From Methanosarcina sp. MSH10X1 (GTDB lineage Archaea > Halobacteriota > Methanosarcinia > Methanosarcinales > Methanosarcinaceae): 64,000 bases of DNA. The notes under the pieces were generated by a model, which was not told the DNA's origin, did not search any database, and was given only the letters and a program-made list of their open reading frames with translations. Where the stretch lies: positions 1 to 64,000 of the forward strand of contig NZ_SCHL01000003.1 of assembly GCF_004099695.1 (NCBI RefSeq), read 5' to 3'. The position numbers were made by a program, and so were the translations under genes. The first letter of the stretch is position 1. Every line of letters starts with the position of its first letter. Below are positions 47,432 through 58,597 of this stretch, one piece after another.

Positions 47432-48883
47432 TTACGAATTGCCTGGAGCTATTCGGGAATCTTCCGAGTTGTTAAAATCGTCCAGGCGCATCTGCTTCCT
47501 TCTGCAGTTTTCTCCAGGGATTTCCACCGGGTACTCACCTGTGAGGCAGCCAATGCACATGTCGTTCTTATCGCATTCCAGAGCCCGCATGAGCCCGTCA
47601 ATACTCAGGTATCCGAGGGAATCTGCGTTAATCAGGCTTTCGACCTCTTTAATGGTCTTATAAGAAGCGATAAGTTCCTGCCTGGTAGCCATATCTATAC
47701 CCAGGTAGCAGGGAGCAATAATTGCAGGACTTCCCACCCTTGCATGAACTTCTGACGCGCCTGACCTGCGGACCATATCTATAATCCGCCTGGAGGTTGT
47801 ACCCCGGACAATACTGTCGTCAACCAGAACCACACGTTTGCCTTTAACGTTATCGTGGATGGCATTCATTTTGAGCCTTACTGCGGTTTCACGCAGTTCC
47901 TGGCCAGGCAGGATAAATGTTCGTCCGATATAACGGTTCTTCATCAGGCCTTCCAGATATTTGATGCCTGATTCCCTGGCATAGCCGATTGCCGACGTAA
48001 TCCCGGAGTCCGGAACAGGAGAAACAATGTCTGCGTCAACCTGATGTTCTCTGGCGAGTTCACGCCCTATGTTTTCCCGTACCTTATAGACAAGCTTTCC
48101 GTCAATCACGGAATCGGGCCTTGCAAAGTAAATAAACTCAAACACGCAGTGTGCAGGATGGGGTTCGCATCCGACCTGGTGGCTCTCAAAGCCGTCACCC
48201 GTAAAGACCATTACCTCGCCTGGCCTCACATCCCTTATAAGGGTGCCATTGAGAGTATCAATGGCTACACTTTCAGAGAAAATTCCGTATCCACCATCGA
48301 CTTCCCCGAAACAGAGAGGTTTGAATCCGAAAGGATCCCGCACGGCATATAGATTGCCGTCGATGTGGATTACCAGGGAGAAAGAGCCGACAAGCTTACG
48401 CATGACGTTCCTGATTGATTCTACAGGCCCGTGTCTTATCAGTTCTTTTACGAGAAGATGACCAATGACCTCGGTATCGGAATCGCTGATAAAAATGCGT
48501 CCTTCGCACTCCAGTTCGTCCTTAAGGGTCTTGGCATTAACCAGGTTTCCGTTATGGGCAATTGCTACTGTCCCGCCCTTGAAATTCAGGACAAAGGGCT
48601 GACAGTTTTCGATTTTTGATCCTCCGGTAGTTGAGTAGCGGACATGCCCTACTCCTATGTTACCGATCAGACGTCCCAGGGAATCCTTGTTATACACATC
48701 AGGAACAAGACCCATGCCTTTTATGGAATGAGGGGACGTACCGTCATAGACCATTATGCCAGTGGATTCCTGTCCTCTATGCTGGAGGGCATACAGGGCG
48801 TAATACAGCTTGAATGCAACAGAATTGGATTGGGGCCTGTCGCCTGGTAGAATTATGCCTGCAACGCCGCACTCTTCTTTCAA
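47432..48883 (-). CDS. purF: Amidophosphoribosyltransferase
   Basis: The 483-residue enzyme performs the first committed step of purine synthesis, making phosphoribosylamine from PRPP and glutamine. Cys5 (MKEECGVAGI) becomes the N-terminal nucleophile after removal of a four-residue propeptide. The PRPP motif is VVLVDDSIVRGTT. Cysteines in PAHCVFEF, IAPCYLG and DMCIGCLTGE match the 4Fe-4S ligands of the Bacillus-type enzyme. TTG 48883 follows GGAGGTC. It is 49 bases after the L37e gene, probably in one transcript with it and the Sm-like gene. Confidence 0.96.
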   Translation of the reverse strand: MKEECGVAGIILPGDRPQSNSVAFKLYYALYALQHRGQESTGIMVYDGTSPHSIKGMGLVPDVYNKDSLGRLIGNIGVGHVRYSTTGGSKIENCQPFVLNFKGGTVAIAHNGNLVNAKTLKDELECEGRIFISDSDTEVIGHLLVKELIRHGPVESIRNVMRKLVGSFSLVIHIDGNLYAVRDPFGFKPLCFGEVDGGYGIFSESVAIDTLNGTLIRDVRPGEVMVFTGDGFESHQVGCEPHPAHCVFEFIYFARPDSVIDGKLVYKVRENIGRELAREHQVDADIVSPVPDSGITSAIGYARESGIKYLEGLMKNRYIGRTFILPGQELRETAVRLKMNAIHDNVKGKRVVLVDDSIVRGTTSRRIIDMVRRSGASEVHARVGSPAIIAPCYLGIDMATRQELIASYKTIKEVESLINADSLGYLSIDGLMRALECDKNDMCIGCLTGEYPVEIPGENCRRKQMRLDDFNNSEDSRIAPGNS

Positions 48884-48932
48884 TTTTGACCTCCGGTGCA
48901 GGTAAAAAATAGAAAAAGTGGAACAGACAGGG

Positions 48933-49124
<192 letters not shown>

Positions 49125-49254
49125 TTAATTTGTTAGAGCAATATTCGTAATCTGAAGCGGTTATGTTTTTCTGAATTCACTCTCTGCGGCCAGTCACAAT
49201 AAGTCCTGTTACTCACCGAGGTTTAACGATAATAGATGAAGGGCTTGATATAGA

Positions 49255-49912
<658 letters not shown>

Positions 49913-51259
49913 ATGACAGAAAAACACCTAGCAGTAAAAACCCCGGTTGTTATGACTATTGCAGGCTCGGACTCAGGAGGAGGAGCCGGAATTGCTGCGG
50001 ATTTGAAAACCTTTGCAGCCCTTGGAGTGCACGGAACCTGTGCCATTACATCGGTTACTGCCCAGAATACTACAGGTGTTCTGGAGACCTTCGACCTTGC
50101 TCCTGAAGCGGTCGCCAGCCAGATCGAGGCTGTCTGTTCCGATATGGAAGTCAGGTGGGCAAAGACCGGCATGCTTGCCTCATCGGAGATTATAAGAGAG
50201 GTTGCAAAAGAGGTCAGGAAGCATGGACTTTTCCTCGTAGTGGATCCTGTTATGGCTGCGGAGGCAGGAGGTGACCTGCTGCGAAAAGAAGCCCTCTCTG
50301 TCCTTACCGAAGAATTGCTGCCCTTCTGCAGGGTTACCACGCCCAATGCATCCGAAGCAGGCGCACTTGCCGGAATAGCGGTCAAAACCTCCGAAGATGC
50401 GGAAAGAGCAGCAAGGAAAATTGCGGATCTCGGGGTAGAGGCTGTTATTGTTACGGGAGGGCACCTGGATGCCACAGACCTGCTTTATGAAGCAGCTTCT
50501 GACACTTTTACCCGTGTTCGGGGCACTTTCGTTAAAGGGGGAACACATGGGTCGGGCTGCACTTATTCTGCGGCATTGACCGCCTTCTTAGCCACCGGAG
50601 AGAGTCTGGAAGGGGCTGCAAGGAAAGCAAAGGAATTCGTTAAGCAGGCGATCCTTAAGAGCCGTCCTGCGGGCAGGGGAGTAAGCCCTGTAAACCAGCT
50701 TGGAGTAATTCTGGAGAAAAAAGAGCGCTACCTGGTCTTAAGGGAATTAAAAGAGGCGGTTTCAATCCTTGAGGACAGCCCTGATTTTCCAGAACTCATT
50801 CCTGAAGTAGGCTGCAACTTAGCAATGGCTATTCCCGAAGCTGACAATTACCAGGATGTTGCGGCAGTCGAAGGTAGGATAGTTAGAAAACGAGGCCGGA
50901 CAGTTCCGGTAGGTTGTGTAGATTTCGGAGCCAGCAGGCATGTAGCAGGGATTATTCTTTCTGCCCTTCGCTATAAGCCTGAAATAAAGGCGGCAATCAA
51001 CGTGAGATACTCCGAAAAGGTTCTTGCAGCCAGCAGGGAAATGAAGCTTGGGATTTCTTTCTTTGACAGGGCTGAAGAACCGGAAAACACAGGTACTATG
51101 GACTGGGGCACAGCCGAAGCAATTAGAAAATATGGAGGCGTGCCAAAAATCATATATGATAAAAGCGGCTCCGGAAAAGAACCAATGATATACCTGCTCG
51201 GCGCAGGTGCGGTTGAAGTGGCAACGCTTGCTGTAGAGCTTGCTGAAAAGATACGGTAA
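49913..51259 (+). CDS. ThiD-ThiN fusion: HMP(-P) kinase / thiamine-phosphate synthase
   Basis: The 448-residue bifunctional enzyme has an N-terminal ThiD kinase (about residues 1-260: [30 protein letters not shown], and the [14 protein letters not shown] catalytic loop) phosphorylating hydroxymethylpyrimidine, joined to a C-terminal ThiN domain (about 270-448: [44 protein letters not shown]) that joins pyrimidine and thiazole phosphates. ThiN replaces ThiE in many archaea. The start ATG follows AGAGAGAAAC. It is monocistronic as far as can be seen. Confidence 0.93.
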   Translation: MTEKHLAVKTPVVMTIAGSDSGGGAGIAADLKTFAALGVHGTCAITSVTAQNTTGVLETFDLAPEAVASQIEAVCSDMEVRWAKTGMLASSEIIREVAKEVRKHGLFLVVDPVMAAEAGGDLLRKEALSVLTEELLPFCRVTTPNASEAGALAGIAVKTSEDAERAARKIADLGVEAVIVTGGHLDATDLLYEAASDTFTRVRGTFVKGGTHGSGCTYSAALTAFLATGESLEGAARKAKEFVKQAILKSRPAGRGVSPVNQLGVILEKKERYLVLRELKEAVSILEDSPDFPELIPEVGCNLAMAIPEADNYQDVAAVEGRIVRKRGRTVPVGCVDFGASRHVAGIILSALRYKPEIKAAINVRYSEKVLAASREMKLGISFFDRAEEPENTGTMDWGTAEAIRKYGGVPKIIYDKSGSGKEPMIYLLGAGAVEVATLAVELAEKIR

Positions 51260-51595
51260 GAATCAGGCTGGAAATCAGTTGCTTCAGACAAGTGAGCGGA
51301 CATCCTGAAACTGAATGAAGCTCCCGGAGACGAATAAGGATATTTAAATCCTGTTCTGGTTCTGGCTGCTTTCCCTTTTTTCTATCCCTGGTTTTAACCA
51401 CTTATTTCCTCTCCGGTTTTCTCCATCTAACTGTTTTCCGTTTTCCATTCCTATTTTTGATAAGCAGTTTTCCTGAGGTCATCCTGTTTTCTTGAAAGTA
51501 CATAGATGGGATTCGAATGCCTGAAGTGTAAGATAAGTAACACTTATATACATCGAGGTGCGATTTTGTGCATAAACGAATGAAGGAGAAAACCT
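51260..51595. promoter_or_regulatory. Upstream region of TrpB2
   Basis: No gene. TTATATACATCG near 51544, about 50 bases before the start codon, is the probable TATA box; AAGGAG (51583-51588) is the ribosome binding site. No leader peptide with tandem Trp codons is apparent. Confidence 0.4.
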
Positions 51596-52894
51596 ATGGA
51601 ACAGACCAAGATAATCCTTGACGAGAACGAAATGCCCGGACAGTGGTATAATGTCCTTTCAGACTTATCTTCTCCTATCGAACCGCCTCTTGACCCCAGA
51701 ACCTGGGAGCCTATAAGTCCAGAAGCTCTTGAGCCGATATTCGCAAAAGCGCTTATCAAGCAGGAAATGAGCGAAGAACGGTTTATCGATATCCCTGAGG
51801 AGATACTCGAGATATACAAACTCTGGAGACCCAGTCCACTCTACAGGGCTCACAGGCTGGAAAAAGTTCTCAAAACCCCTGCGAAAATATACTATAAATA
51901 TGAAGGGGTAAGTCCAGCAGGCAGCCATAAGACGAACACCTCAATCGCCCAGGCTTACTATAACATGAAAGAAGGAACCGAGAGAATGACAACCGAGACC
52001 GGGGCAGGGCAGTGGGGAAGTGCATTATCTCTTGCCTGCAACTACTTTGACCTCGATTGCAAAGTTTATATGGTCCGTTCCAGTTATTACCAGAAACCTT
52101 ACCGAAAATCCCTGATGACAGTCTGGGGAGGAAATGTTGTTCCCTCACCCAGCCCGGACACGGAGTTTGGGAGAAAAATTCTTAAAGAACAGCCGGAAAC
52201 CCCGGGAAGCCTGGGAATAGCAATCAGTGAAGCCGTAGAGGATGCAATCGCGCACGATAATACGAAATACTCTCTCGGAAGCGTGCTTAACCATGTCATA
52301 CTCCACCAGACAATAATCGGGACTGAAAGCAAAAAACAGCTTGAGAAGGTTGAAACCTATCCTGATATAGTTATAGGCTGCTGCGGGGGAGGAAGCAATC
52401 TTGCAGGAATCTCCCTTGAGTTTATTAAAGATAGGCTGGAAGGAAAGGGCAATACAAGAGTAATTGCAGTTGAGCCCTCGGCATGCCCGACCCTGACCGA
52501 AGGGGAATACAGGTACGACTACGGAGATACTGCAGAGATGACCCCACTTTTGAAAATGTATACCCTGGGTCACAAGCATGTGCCACCTGCCATTCATGCA
52601 GGCGGCCTCCGCTATCACGGGGACTCCCCAATCATAAGTAAACTCTGCGCTGAAGGGTTTATTGAAGCTGTTTCATATGATCAGTATCCGGTATTTGATG
52701 CAGGTGTGCAATTCGCACGGACCGAAGGCATAGTTCCTGCTCCGGAATCTTCCCATGCCATCCGCTGTGCAATTGACGAAGCCCTCAAATGCAAACAAAC
52801 CGGGGAAGAAAAAACTATACTCTTCAACCTGAGCGGACACGGGCATTTCGACATGAGTTCCTACGATAAATATTTCAACAAAGAACTCACCTGA
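51596..52894 (+). CDS. Tryptophan synthase beta chain, TrpB2 type
   Basis: The 432-residue protein is a PLP enzyme of the TrpB2 class, recognisable by the longer N-terminus and by [13 protein letters not shown]. The PLP lysine lies in [11 protein letters not shown] and the phosphate loop is [10 protein letters not shown]. TrpB2 makes tryptophan from indole and serine, and often lies outside the trp operon, as here, acting without TrpA. ATG 51596 follows AAGGAG. Confidence 0.94.
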   Translation: MEQTKIILDENEMPGQWYNVLSDLSSPIEPPLDPRTWEPISPEALEPIFAKALIKQEMSEERFIDIPEEILEIYKLWRPSPLYRAHRLEKVLKTPAKIYYKYEGVSPAGSHKTNTSIAQAYYNMKEGTERMTTETGAGQWGSALSLACNYFDLDCKVYMVRSSYYQKPYRKSLMTVWGGNVVPSPSPDTEFGRKILKEQPETPGSLGIAISEAVEDAIAHDNTKYSLGSVLNHVILHQTIIGTESKKQLEKVETYPDIVIGCCGGGSNLAGISLEFIKDRLEGKGNTRVIAVEPSACPTLTEGEYRYDYGDTAEMTPLLKMYTLGHKHVPPAIHAGGLRYHGDSPIISKLCAEGFIEAVSYDQYPVFDAGVQFARTEGIVPAPESSHAIRCAIDEALKCKQTGEEKTILFNLSGHGHFDMSSYDKYFNKELT

Positions 52895-53096
52895 AACAGC
52901 CGGAAAAAGAACTAAAATTGTGCAGGATTCAAGCAGGATGCTTTTAAAGCATCCATTCATAAAACCGGGAATCTCTGGACACTGAGTAAAGAAGAAAACG
53001 TCAATAAAAACTAAACTGATCCCGTACTGCTGCGATCACATGGCGACCCCAGAGATTCTCCGATTTTTCGTAATCCGAAGCGGAACTCGGGTGGCT

Positions 53097-53504
53097 CTAC
53101 TCCGGATCTCTCTTGCTCAGAATGTAAGAAACCATCATAGGATTGAGCTTGCTCTCCTGCGCTACCTTCTCAGCAATCTTCTCAACTGAAGTCCCTTCAG
53201 CCTTCATACTTCTTATTTTTGAAATCAAGGAAGGAGGAATAGTATAGTACTCGTTAATATCTTTCCTGTGCCCCCATACATCCCCTTCAAGGAGTTGAAC
53301 CTTTTGCATTTCCAGAAACATCTCTATAGCTCTTGAAATTGTCCTTCTATATGATTTAGGAAGCTGAATCACCTCCAATTTCGGACAGGTCTCAACAAGC
53401 AGGAAAACATCTTTATTTGACGGTCTGAATGCGAGATGTACAACCTTCTCATTCGGATTCAGTGACAGAATTTCATTTCTTGAACTGACAACTCTTATTT
53501 TCAT
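53097..53504 (-). CDS. DUF1699 family protein, paralogue 1
   Basis: The 135-residue protein of unknown function has a conserved N-terminal half (MKIRVVSSRNEI, VVHLAFRPSNKDV, QLPKSYRRT, EGDVWGHRKDINEYY) and a C-terminal stretch (AEGTSVEKIAEKVAQESKLN) with the look of a small helix-turn-helix. ATG 53504 follows GGGGGATC. It is one of three copies in the window. The second copy is 690 bases upstream on the same strand with a repeat array between. DNA or RNA binding is an inference from the C-terminus only. Confidence 0.8.
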   Translation of the reverse strand: MKIRVVSSRNEILSLNPNEKVVHLAFRPSNKDVFLLVETCPKLEVIQLPKSYRRTISRAIEMFLEMQKVQLLEGDVWGHRKDINEYYTIPPSLISKIRSMKAEGTSVEKIAEKVAQESKLNPMMVSYILSKRDPE

Positions 53505-53522
53505 ACAGATCCCCCGACCCAA

Positions 53523-53969
53523 AACTTAATTAAAGAATCAATAAAATAAGTTACACGACTTTATTTAAATAATTTTCCTATGTATACTCGTTGGCTTTCT
53601 CCCGTTAGTTTTAGAATACTTGAAAAAAAGGCATATAGGAAAGCAAAAATAAAACAACTAAGAAAAAACAATACATTTAAACCTTAAATGTTTATAAATT
53701 AATTTTACCGGTCTTACTAAATATAAAAAGAGGGTTTTGTAAAATTCTTTATTGTTTTGTAAAGGTTCTTTATTATTTATGCACAGTAGAAGAGCATATA
53801 AAGGTCCTACATCTAACAAAAGCTAAATAATTGATCCAGTACTGCAAATCCAGAAAAGGTTAAGAAAAGTATACATTAGATGGAAGTTCCAGCGGAACTC
53901 CATCCTGAAAGAAGGATTCGTATCTTAAGGAAAAGCTTTTAGAAAACTTCCAGGACCTTTTTAAAGATA
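53523..53969. other. AT-rich upstream region of DUF1699 paralogue 1
   Basis: No gene. TTATTTAAATAATTTT near 53561 is probably the promoter core of paralogue 1. GTAAAATTCTTTATTGTTTT and GTAAAGGTTCTTTATTATTT form a short imperfect direct repeat near 53739. Confidence 0.4.
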
Positions 53970-53970
53970 C

Positions 53971-54090
53971 TGTTCCTGTTTATTCCTGTCGAAGATAAAT
54001 CCATTTTATTCCTGTTTATTCCTGTTAGAAGATAAATCCATTTTATTCCTGTTTATTCCTGTTAGAAGATAAATCCATTTTATTCCTGTT
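53971..54090. repeat. 37-base tandem repeats between DUF1699 paralogues
   Basis: The unit is two TATTCCTGTT blocks followed by AGAAGATAAATCCATTT, present three times (53971, 54007, 54044) plus a partial fourth; single TATTCCTGTT blocks occur again at about 54107. It lies 100 bases past the 3' end of paralogue 2. There are no unique spacers. Confidence 0.9.
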
Positions 54091-54191
54091 CTGAGGCCGG
54101 TCCGTTTATTCCTGTTCGCCATCCTTCACAGGACACAACCTGAAAATGGCATAAAGGCGTATCCCGGAGGGATGGCGAAAGAATTTACGGA

Positions 54192-54599
54192 TTAATCCAC
54201 GATTTTCTTGCTCAGGATATAAAGGATCATGTCCGAGTTTAATTTGCTTTCCCGCGAAAGCTTTTCGGCAATGACCTCATTGGTAAAGCGGTCGGCTTTT
54301 AATTCCTGAATCTTTTCCAGAACATTCTGAGATACATTATAATATTCGTTTATGTCCTTCCTGTGCCCCCATACGTCTCCTTCCAGAAGATTTATCTTCT
54401 GCATCTCCAGGAACATCTCTATTGACTTGGAAACAGTCCTTCTGTAAGATTTAGGAAGCTGTATCGCTTCAATTTTCGGACATGTTTCCGCAAGCATGAA
54501 TACATCCCTGTTAGATGGTCTAAAAGCAAGGTGAATAACCTTCTCATTCGGATTCAGGGTAGGAATTTCCTCCCGTGAACTAACTACTCTGATTTTCAT
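54192..54599 (-). CDS. DUF1699 family protein, paralogue 2
   Basis: The 135-residue protein is close to paralogue 1 over the N-terminal half (VIHLAFRPSNRDV, QLPKSYRRT, EGDVWGHRKDINEYY) and more divergent at the C-terminus (ADRFTNEVIAEKLSRESKLN), where the helix-turn-helix-like part differs. ATG 54599 follows GGGGATG. Its 5' end is 100 bases from the 3' end of hisD on the same strand. Confidence 0.8.
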   Translation of the reverse strand: MKIRVVSSREEIPTLNPNEKVIHLAFRPSNRDVFMLAETCPKIEAIQLPKSYRRTVSKSIEMFLEMQKINLLEGDVWGHRKDINEYYNVSQNVLEKIQELKADRFTNEVIAEKLSRESKLNSDMILYILSKKIVD

Positions 54600-54701
54600 A
54601 CGCATCCCCACTCTCTTTTTAAGAATTAAATTTTCATTTATTTAAAAATCAAATTTTGTTTACGCATTTACATTTTATATACATATCGATTAGCAGAAAT
54701 A

Positions 54702-55994
54702 TTATTTACAGGGTTTGTACCCAAAGCGAGTTCTAATAGCATCAGCATGTGCCTGTAAACCCTCCTCCTCGGCTAATGCGATTATAGTTTCTTTCAGACT
54801 TTCAAGCCCACTCTTGCTGATTTTCTGGATACTCGAGTACTTGATAAAGTGGTTGATATTCAAACCCGAATACACTCTGGCGTATCCGGCAGTAGGAAGC
54901 ACGTGATTGGTTCCTGAGGCGTAATCCCCGACTGGGACAGGAGAATAATTTCCTATAAAAATCGATCCTGCATTTTTAATTCTGTTCAGTACGGAATCCG
55001 GGTCCGAGACCATAATCTCAAGGTGTTCGGGCGCAAACTTATTGCTGAAACCGATACACTGTTCCAGGGAGTCTGCCGTGAGAATTGCGGCATTTTCTAG
55101 AGAAGCTTTTACAATGCTGCTTCTTGCAGCCTGTTCAGCCTGAACAAGCACTTCTTTTTTTACAGCTTCTGCCAGCGTATCCGAACACGTGACGAGTATC
55201 GAGACTGCACTTGGATCATGTTCAGCCTGCGCTATAATATCCGACGCAGCCATAACAGGATCTGCCGACTCATCTGCAATAATGAGCACTTCGCTTGGGC
55301 CCGCAGGGAAATCAATCTCTGCAACGTTCCTGATCTGCATTTTTGCAGATGTGACAAAAACATTTCCAGGCCCTACAATTTTGTCCACCTTTGGAACCGT
55401 TTCGGTCCCATAAGCCAATGCCCCAATAGCCTGCACGCCGCCGAGTTTGAAGACTTTATCGGCTCCTGCAACCTTTGCGGCAGCAAGCGTAAGCGGGTGT
55501 ATGGAACCGTCCTGCCTTGGGGGCGTACATACAATTACCTGCTCCACTCCTGCAACCCTGGCGGGGATTACAGTCATGAGCACGGTTGAGGGATAGGAAG
55601 CCCGCCCTCCCGGAGCATACGCACCCACGCTTTCCAGAGGTGTTGCTTTTTGGCCCAGCACAATTCCCGGCCTGAGTTCCATGAACCAGGTAGCTTCAGG
55701 GAGCTGAGCTTCGTGGAAAGCCTTTATGTTTGAGGCTGCGGATTTAAGGTGATCCAGAAGTTCGGGACTTATATCGGAAAGGGCCTTTTCGAACTCCTCC
55801 TCACTGACCCCAAAATTTTCAAGTTCGACTTTATCGAATTTAGCCGTATATTTCCTGAGTGCGGCATCGCCTTCAGCACGCACATCCGAAAGCACGGCTG
55901 AAACGGTTTTCGCTACATCCTCAAGCCCGGATCCCCGGGAGAGCAATTTCTGCATTTCAGCTTCCGAAACATCAGATAACTTTTTGAATAACAT
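54702..55994 (-). CDS. hisD: Histidinol dehydrogenase
   Basis: The 430-residue enzyme oxidises histidinol to histidine in two NAD-dependent steps. Motifs include [54 protein letters not shown] and [13 protein letters not shown], containing the zinc and catalytic His/Glu residues. ATG 55994 gives the usual family length; the frame is open about 48 codons further upstream, but that stretch is unlike the family. No other his genes adjoin it. Confidence 0.95.
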   Translation of the reverse strand: MLFKKLSDVSEAEMQKLLSRGSGLEDVAKTVSAVLSDVRAEGDAALRKYTAKFDKVELENFGVSEEEFEKALSDISPELLDHLKSAASNIKAFHEAQLPEATWFMELRPGIVLGQKATPLESVGAYAPGGRASYPSTVLMTVIPARVAGVEQVIVCTPPRQDGSIHPLTLAAAKVAGADKVFKLGGVQAIGALAYGTETVPKVDKIVGPGNVFVTSAKMQIRNVAEIDFPAGPSEVLIIADESADPVMAASDIIAQAEHDPSAVSILVTCSDTLAEAVKKEVLVQAEQAARSSIVKASLENAAILTADSLEQCIGFSNKFAPEHLEIMVSDPDSVLNRIKNAGSIFIGNYSPVPVGDYASGTNHVLPTAGYARVYSGLNINHFIKYSSIQKISKSGLESLKETIIALAEEEGLQAHADAIRTRFGYKPCK

Positions 55995-56201
55995 CGTGAC
56001 CATCTCTGAAATAACCTGACAGGACCTTATAAAACCTGAAACCTGAAAACTTAATATAAACCTGTTAACCTGATAATCCAATCCCATTAAATCCCTGCCC
56101 TCATTTAATATTTTATCCCTTCTTGAGCCGGTTAACAAAGCAGAGAAGACCTTAAAAAAGACCTGAATTATCAGGAGATAAAAGGAATGAGGCAGGTAGA
56201 A

Positions 56202-58391
56202 TTAATAATCACTGATTGTTTTTTGCCCAGCGGAAGGACTTTTCTCAGAAGGTTCGGGCTCAACAATTTCATTAACTGCTTCTGTGACGCCTATCTGCTT
56301 AAAAATCCTTTCTGCGATCTTCGGCCCAAGAAGAGTGGCGACTTTTGCAGGATCTGCCCCTGCAAGTTCTGCTGAAGACCTGAAGCCTGCCTCGTAAAGT
56401 CTCCTTGCTCTCACGCGCCCTATGCCTCTGATATCGAGCAGGTCCATAAGTTCCGGGGCTGCCCCGTAGCGGATCCTCTTCTCAAGTTCTGCGGCTTCTT
56501 TTGCCCCCTTGAGACCAAGGAGCCTGGCAAGCTGGGCAGTGACATGTATTATCCATTCCGCAATATCCGCAATTGCATGAATATCCCCCTCTCCTGTGCC
56601 GAATTTTGAGCAAATTTCATTTTCGGATTTCTCATGGATCCAGTCAACCAGAAGCAGAGAAGTCTTAACCTCTCCCAGGAACCATTCATATTCCGTAATA
56701 TTGAAAGGGCTGGGCACCTTTACGAATTCACCGGCGTGAGCCATTACATAATCGTTAATGTCCTGATAATCCTGATTCCGCATATAGAGCAGGCGCATAT
56801 CAGGCGTACTGCAAATAAGGTGCAGCAGAGTGAGCTCCGTGAGGGTTTCCGCTTCTTTAAGACCCTTTGCAATGCGGGAGGCTGACAGTGGATCGATATA
56901 GAGTCTTGAGACAAGTTTTCCGAAGCCTGTAGAAATAAGGGCATCGGTTTTCTCAAGCATTTCCTCCTGGCGCAGGAAGTTCAGGCACTCATCCACAACC
57001 GTAGAAAGCCCGAAGTTCGAGTACTGGAAAGCGAAGAATGTTGCCTCCAGAAAATCCATTAATTCTTCTTTTGTCCTTGCAAAGCCATTGGAAATCGTAG
57101 AAAGCACATGGGTTCGGAGGGCATTTTCGGTTCCGAGCTTGGACCAGATATCTTCGGCACCGGCTTCGATATAGTTCTCAAAAAGAAATAGAAATTCCTC
57201 ATTTGATTTTGCAACAAGTACAGCCTCTCCGTAAGGGTCAAGCCTCGGCCTTCCTGCCCTGCCTGCCATCTGCTTGTACTCGAGCACAGGAATAGGCTGC
57301 ATTCCGCTTTCCGAGGAATAGCGCCGATAACTCCTGATAATTACCCGCCGCGCAGGCAGGTTGAGCCCGGCTGCAAGAGTTGGAGTGCTTGAAATCAGCT
57401 TTATTTTTCCAGCCCTGAACCCATCCTCAACAAGCTCTCTTAGAGGTGTGGTAAGCCCGGCATGATGAAAAGCCGTTCCTGAGCGGACGCAGGCTGCAAG
57501 GTTCATTGAAATATCGGTTTCACTGTTTTCAAGGATTTCATCCGCAATTCCTGCCAGAACCTCTCTGTCCTCTACAGAAAGCGTCTTTTTAACGGAGGAA
57601 GCTGCTTTTTTCGCAAAAGCCATGCAGTTTTTCCTGCTGCTTTCGAAAACCAGGCACTGTCCGCCTTTTCTGAGGGTATCCAGTGCAAGATTTACAGCTT
57701 CATCTTTTGTAGACTTCTCAACAGGCTTTTCCCAATCCTTGCAGTAGAATGTACCATTAAAGAATACTCCTTCCCGAAGTTCGGTAGGTCTCCATTCACT
57801 TACTACAAGTTCAGCTTCCAGCCAGGCTGCAAGTTCATCGGCGTTCCCGACAGTTGCAGACAGCGCCAGAATCTGGCAGGAAGGGTTCATTCTCCGGAGC
57901 TTTGCAAGGGTAACCTCAAGCGTGGGCCCCCTGTCCGCAGAATCAATAAGATGCACCTCATCTGCTACAACTACTGAAATTTCCTGCATCCAGGCAGTCT
58001 CGTTCCTGAGCAGGGAATCGGTTTTTTCCGATGTCGCAACAATAATATCATTTACCCCCAGTCCTTCATCCCGCAGGTCGTAGTCTCCCGTAGAGATTCC
58101 AACTCTTATACCGAGCTCCGAAAATTCCCGAAATCGCCTGAATTTCTCGGAAGCGAGAGCTCTGAGAGGCACGATATAAAGCGCCTTTCCTCCTGCCATG
58201 ATGGACTTCAGCATCGCAAGCTCGGCAAGGAGAGTCTTTCCCGAAGCCGTTGGGATTGCAGCAAGCAAGTTTCTTCCTTCAAGCAGCCCTTTTTCAACGG
58301 CTTCAGCCTGAGGGGGGTAAAGTTCCAGAATCCCGGAGTCGAGATAAAACCGTTTTACTTCGTCGGGCAGATCGAGACTTTCTATATTCAT
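56202..58391 (-). CDS. Hel308 superfamily 2 DNA helicase
   Basis: The 729-residue ATP-dependent 3'-5' helicase acts at stalled replication forks. It has the Q motif ([15 protein letters not shown]), Walker [10 protein letters not shown], Walker B DEVHLID, motif III LSATVGN, motif [14 protein letters not shown], a winged helix and ratchet domain, and a C-terminal helix-hairpin-helix ([19 protein letters not shown]). The last residues, GQKTISDY, resemble a PCNA-interacting (PIP) motif ending at the stop. ATG 58391 is chosen over an in-frame ATG six codons upstream, as the family starts at [12 protein letters not shown]. Confidence 0.95.
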   Translation of the reverse strand: MNIESLDLPDEVKRFYLDSGILELYPPQAEAVEKGLLEGRNLLAAIPTASGKTLLAELAMLKSIMAGGKALYIVPLRALASEKFRRFREFSELGIRVGISTGDYDLRDEGLGVNDIIVATSEKTDSLLRNETAWMQEISVVVADEVHLIDSADRGPTLEVTLAKLRRMNPSCQILALSATVGNADELAAWLEAELVVSEWRPTELREGVFFNGTFYCKDWEKPVEKSTKDEAVNLALDTLRKGGQCLVFESSRKNCMAFAKKAASSVKKTLSVEDREVLAGIADEILENSETDISMNLAACVRSGTAFHHAGLTTPLRELVEDGFRAGKIKLISSTPTLAAGLNLPARRVIIRSYRRYSSESGMQPIPVLEYKQMAGRAGRPRLDPYGEAVLVAKSNEEFLFLFENYIEAGAEDIWSKLGTENALRTHVLSTISNGFARTKEELMDFLEATFFAFQYSNFGLSTVVDECLNFLRQEEMLEKTDALISTGFGKLVSRLYIDPLSASRIAKGLKEAETLTELTLLHLICSTPDMRLLYMRNQDYQDINDYVMAHAGEFVKVPSPFNITEYEWFLGEVKTSLLLVDWIHEKSENEICSKFGTGEGDIHAIADIAEWIIHVTAQLARLLGLKGAKEAAELEKRIRYGAAPELMDLLDIRGIGRVRARRLYEAGFRSSAELAGADPAKVATLLGPKIAERIFKQIGVTEAVNEIVEPEPSEKSPSAGQKTISDY

Positions 58392-58501
58392 TGAAAACCA
58401 GCAACTCACACATTGGATAAAATACTATTTTTAAATTGCTCTCATTAACGAAAAAATATTTTCTGCACAATCTCTTCAAAACATATGCAAAAGACTCTGC
58501 A

Positions 58502-58543
58502 AAGTTCCGGGTTCCCGGTTAAGGGAACCAGATTCAGGAACTT
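58502..58543 (-). terminator. Two-tier hairpin after the ABCE1 gene
   Basis: AAGTTCC/GGAACTT encloses GTTCCC/GGGAAC, both perfect, in the 206-base gap between the ABCE1 stop and the Hel308 start on the minus strand. A weak T-run follows on that strand. It is likely a terminator or processing structure. Confidence 0.45.
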
Positions 58544-58597
58544 TTCAAACTGACATAATATTAATGTTAGTCTAACTGATTTAATGGTCTGGAGAAT

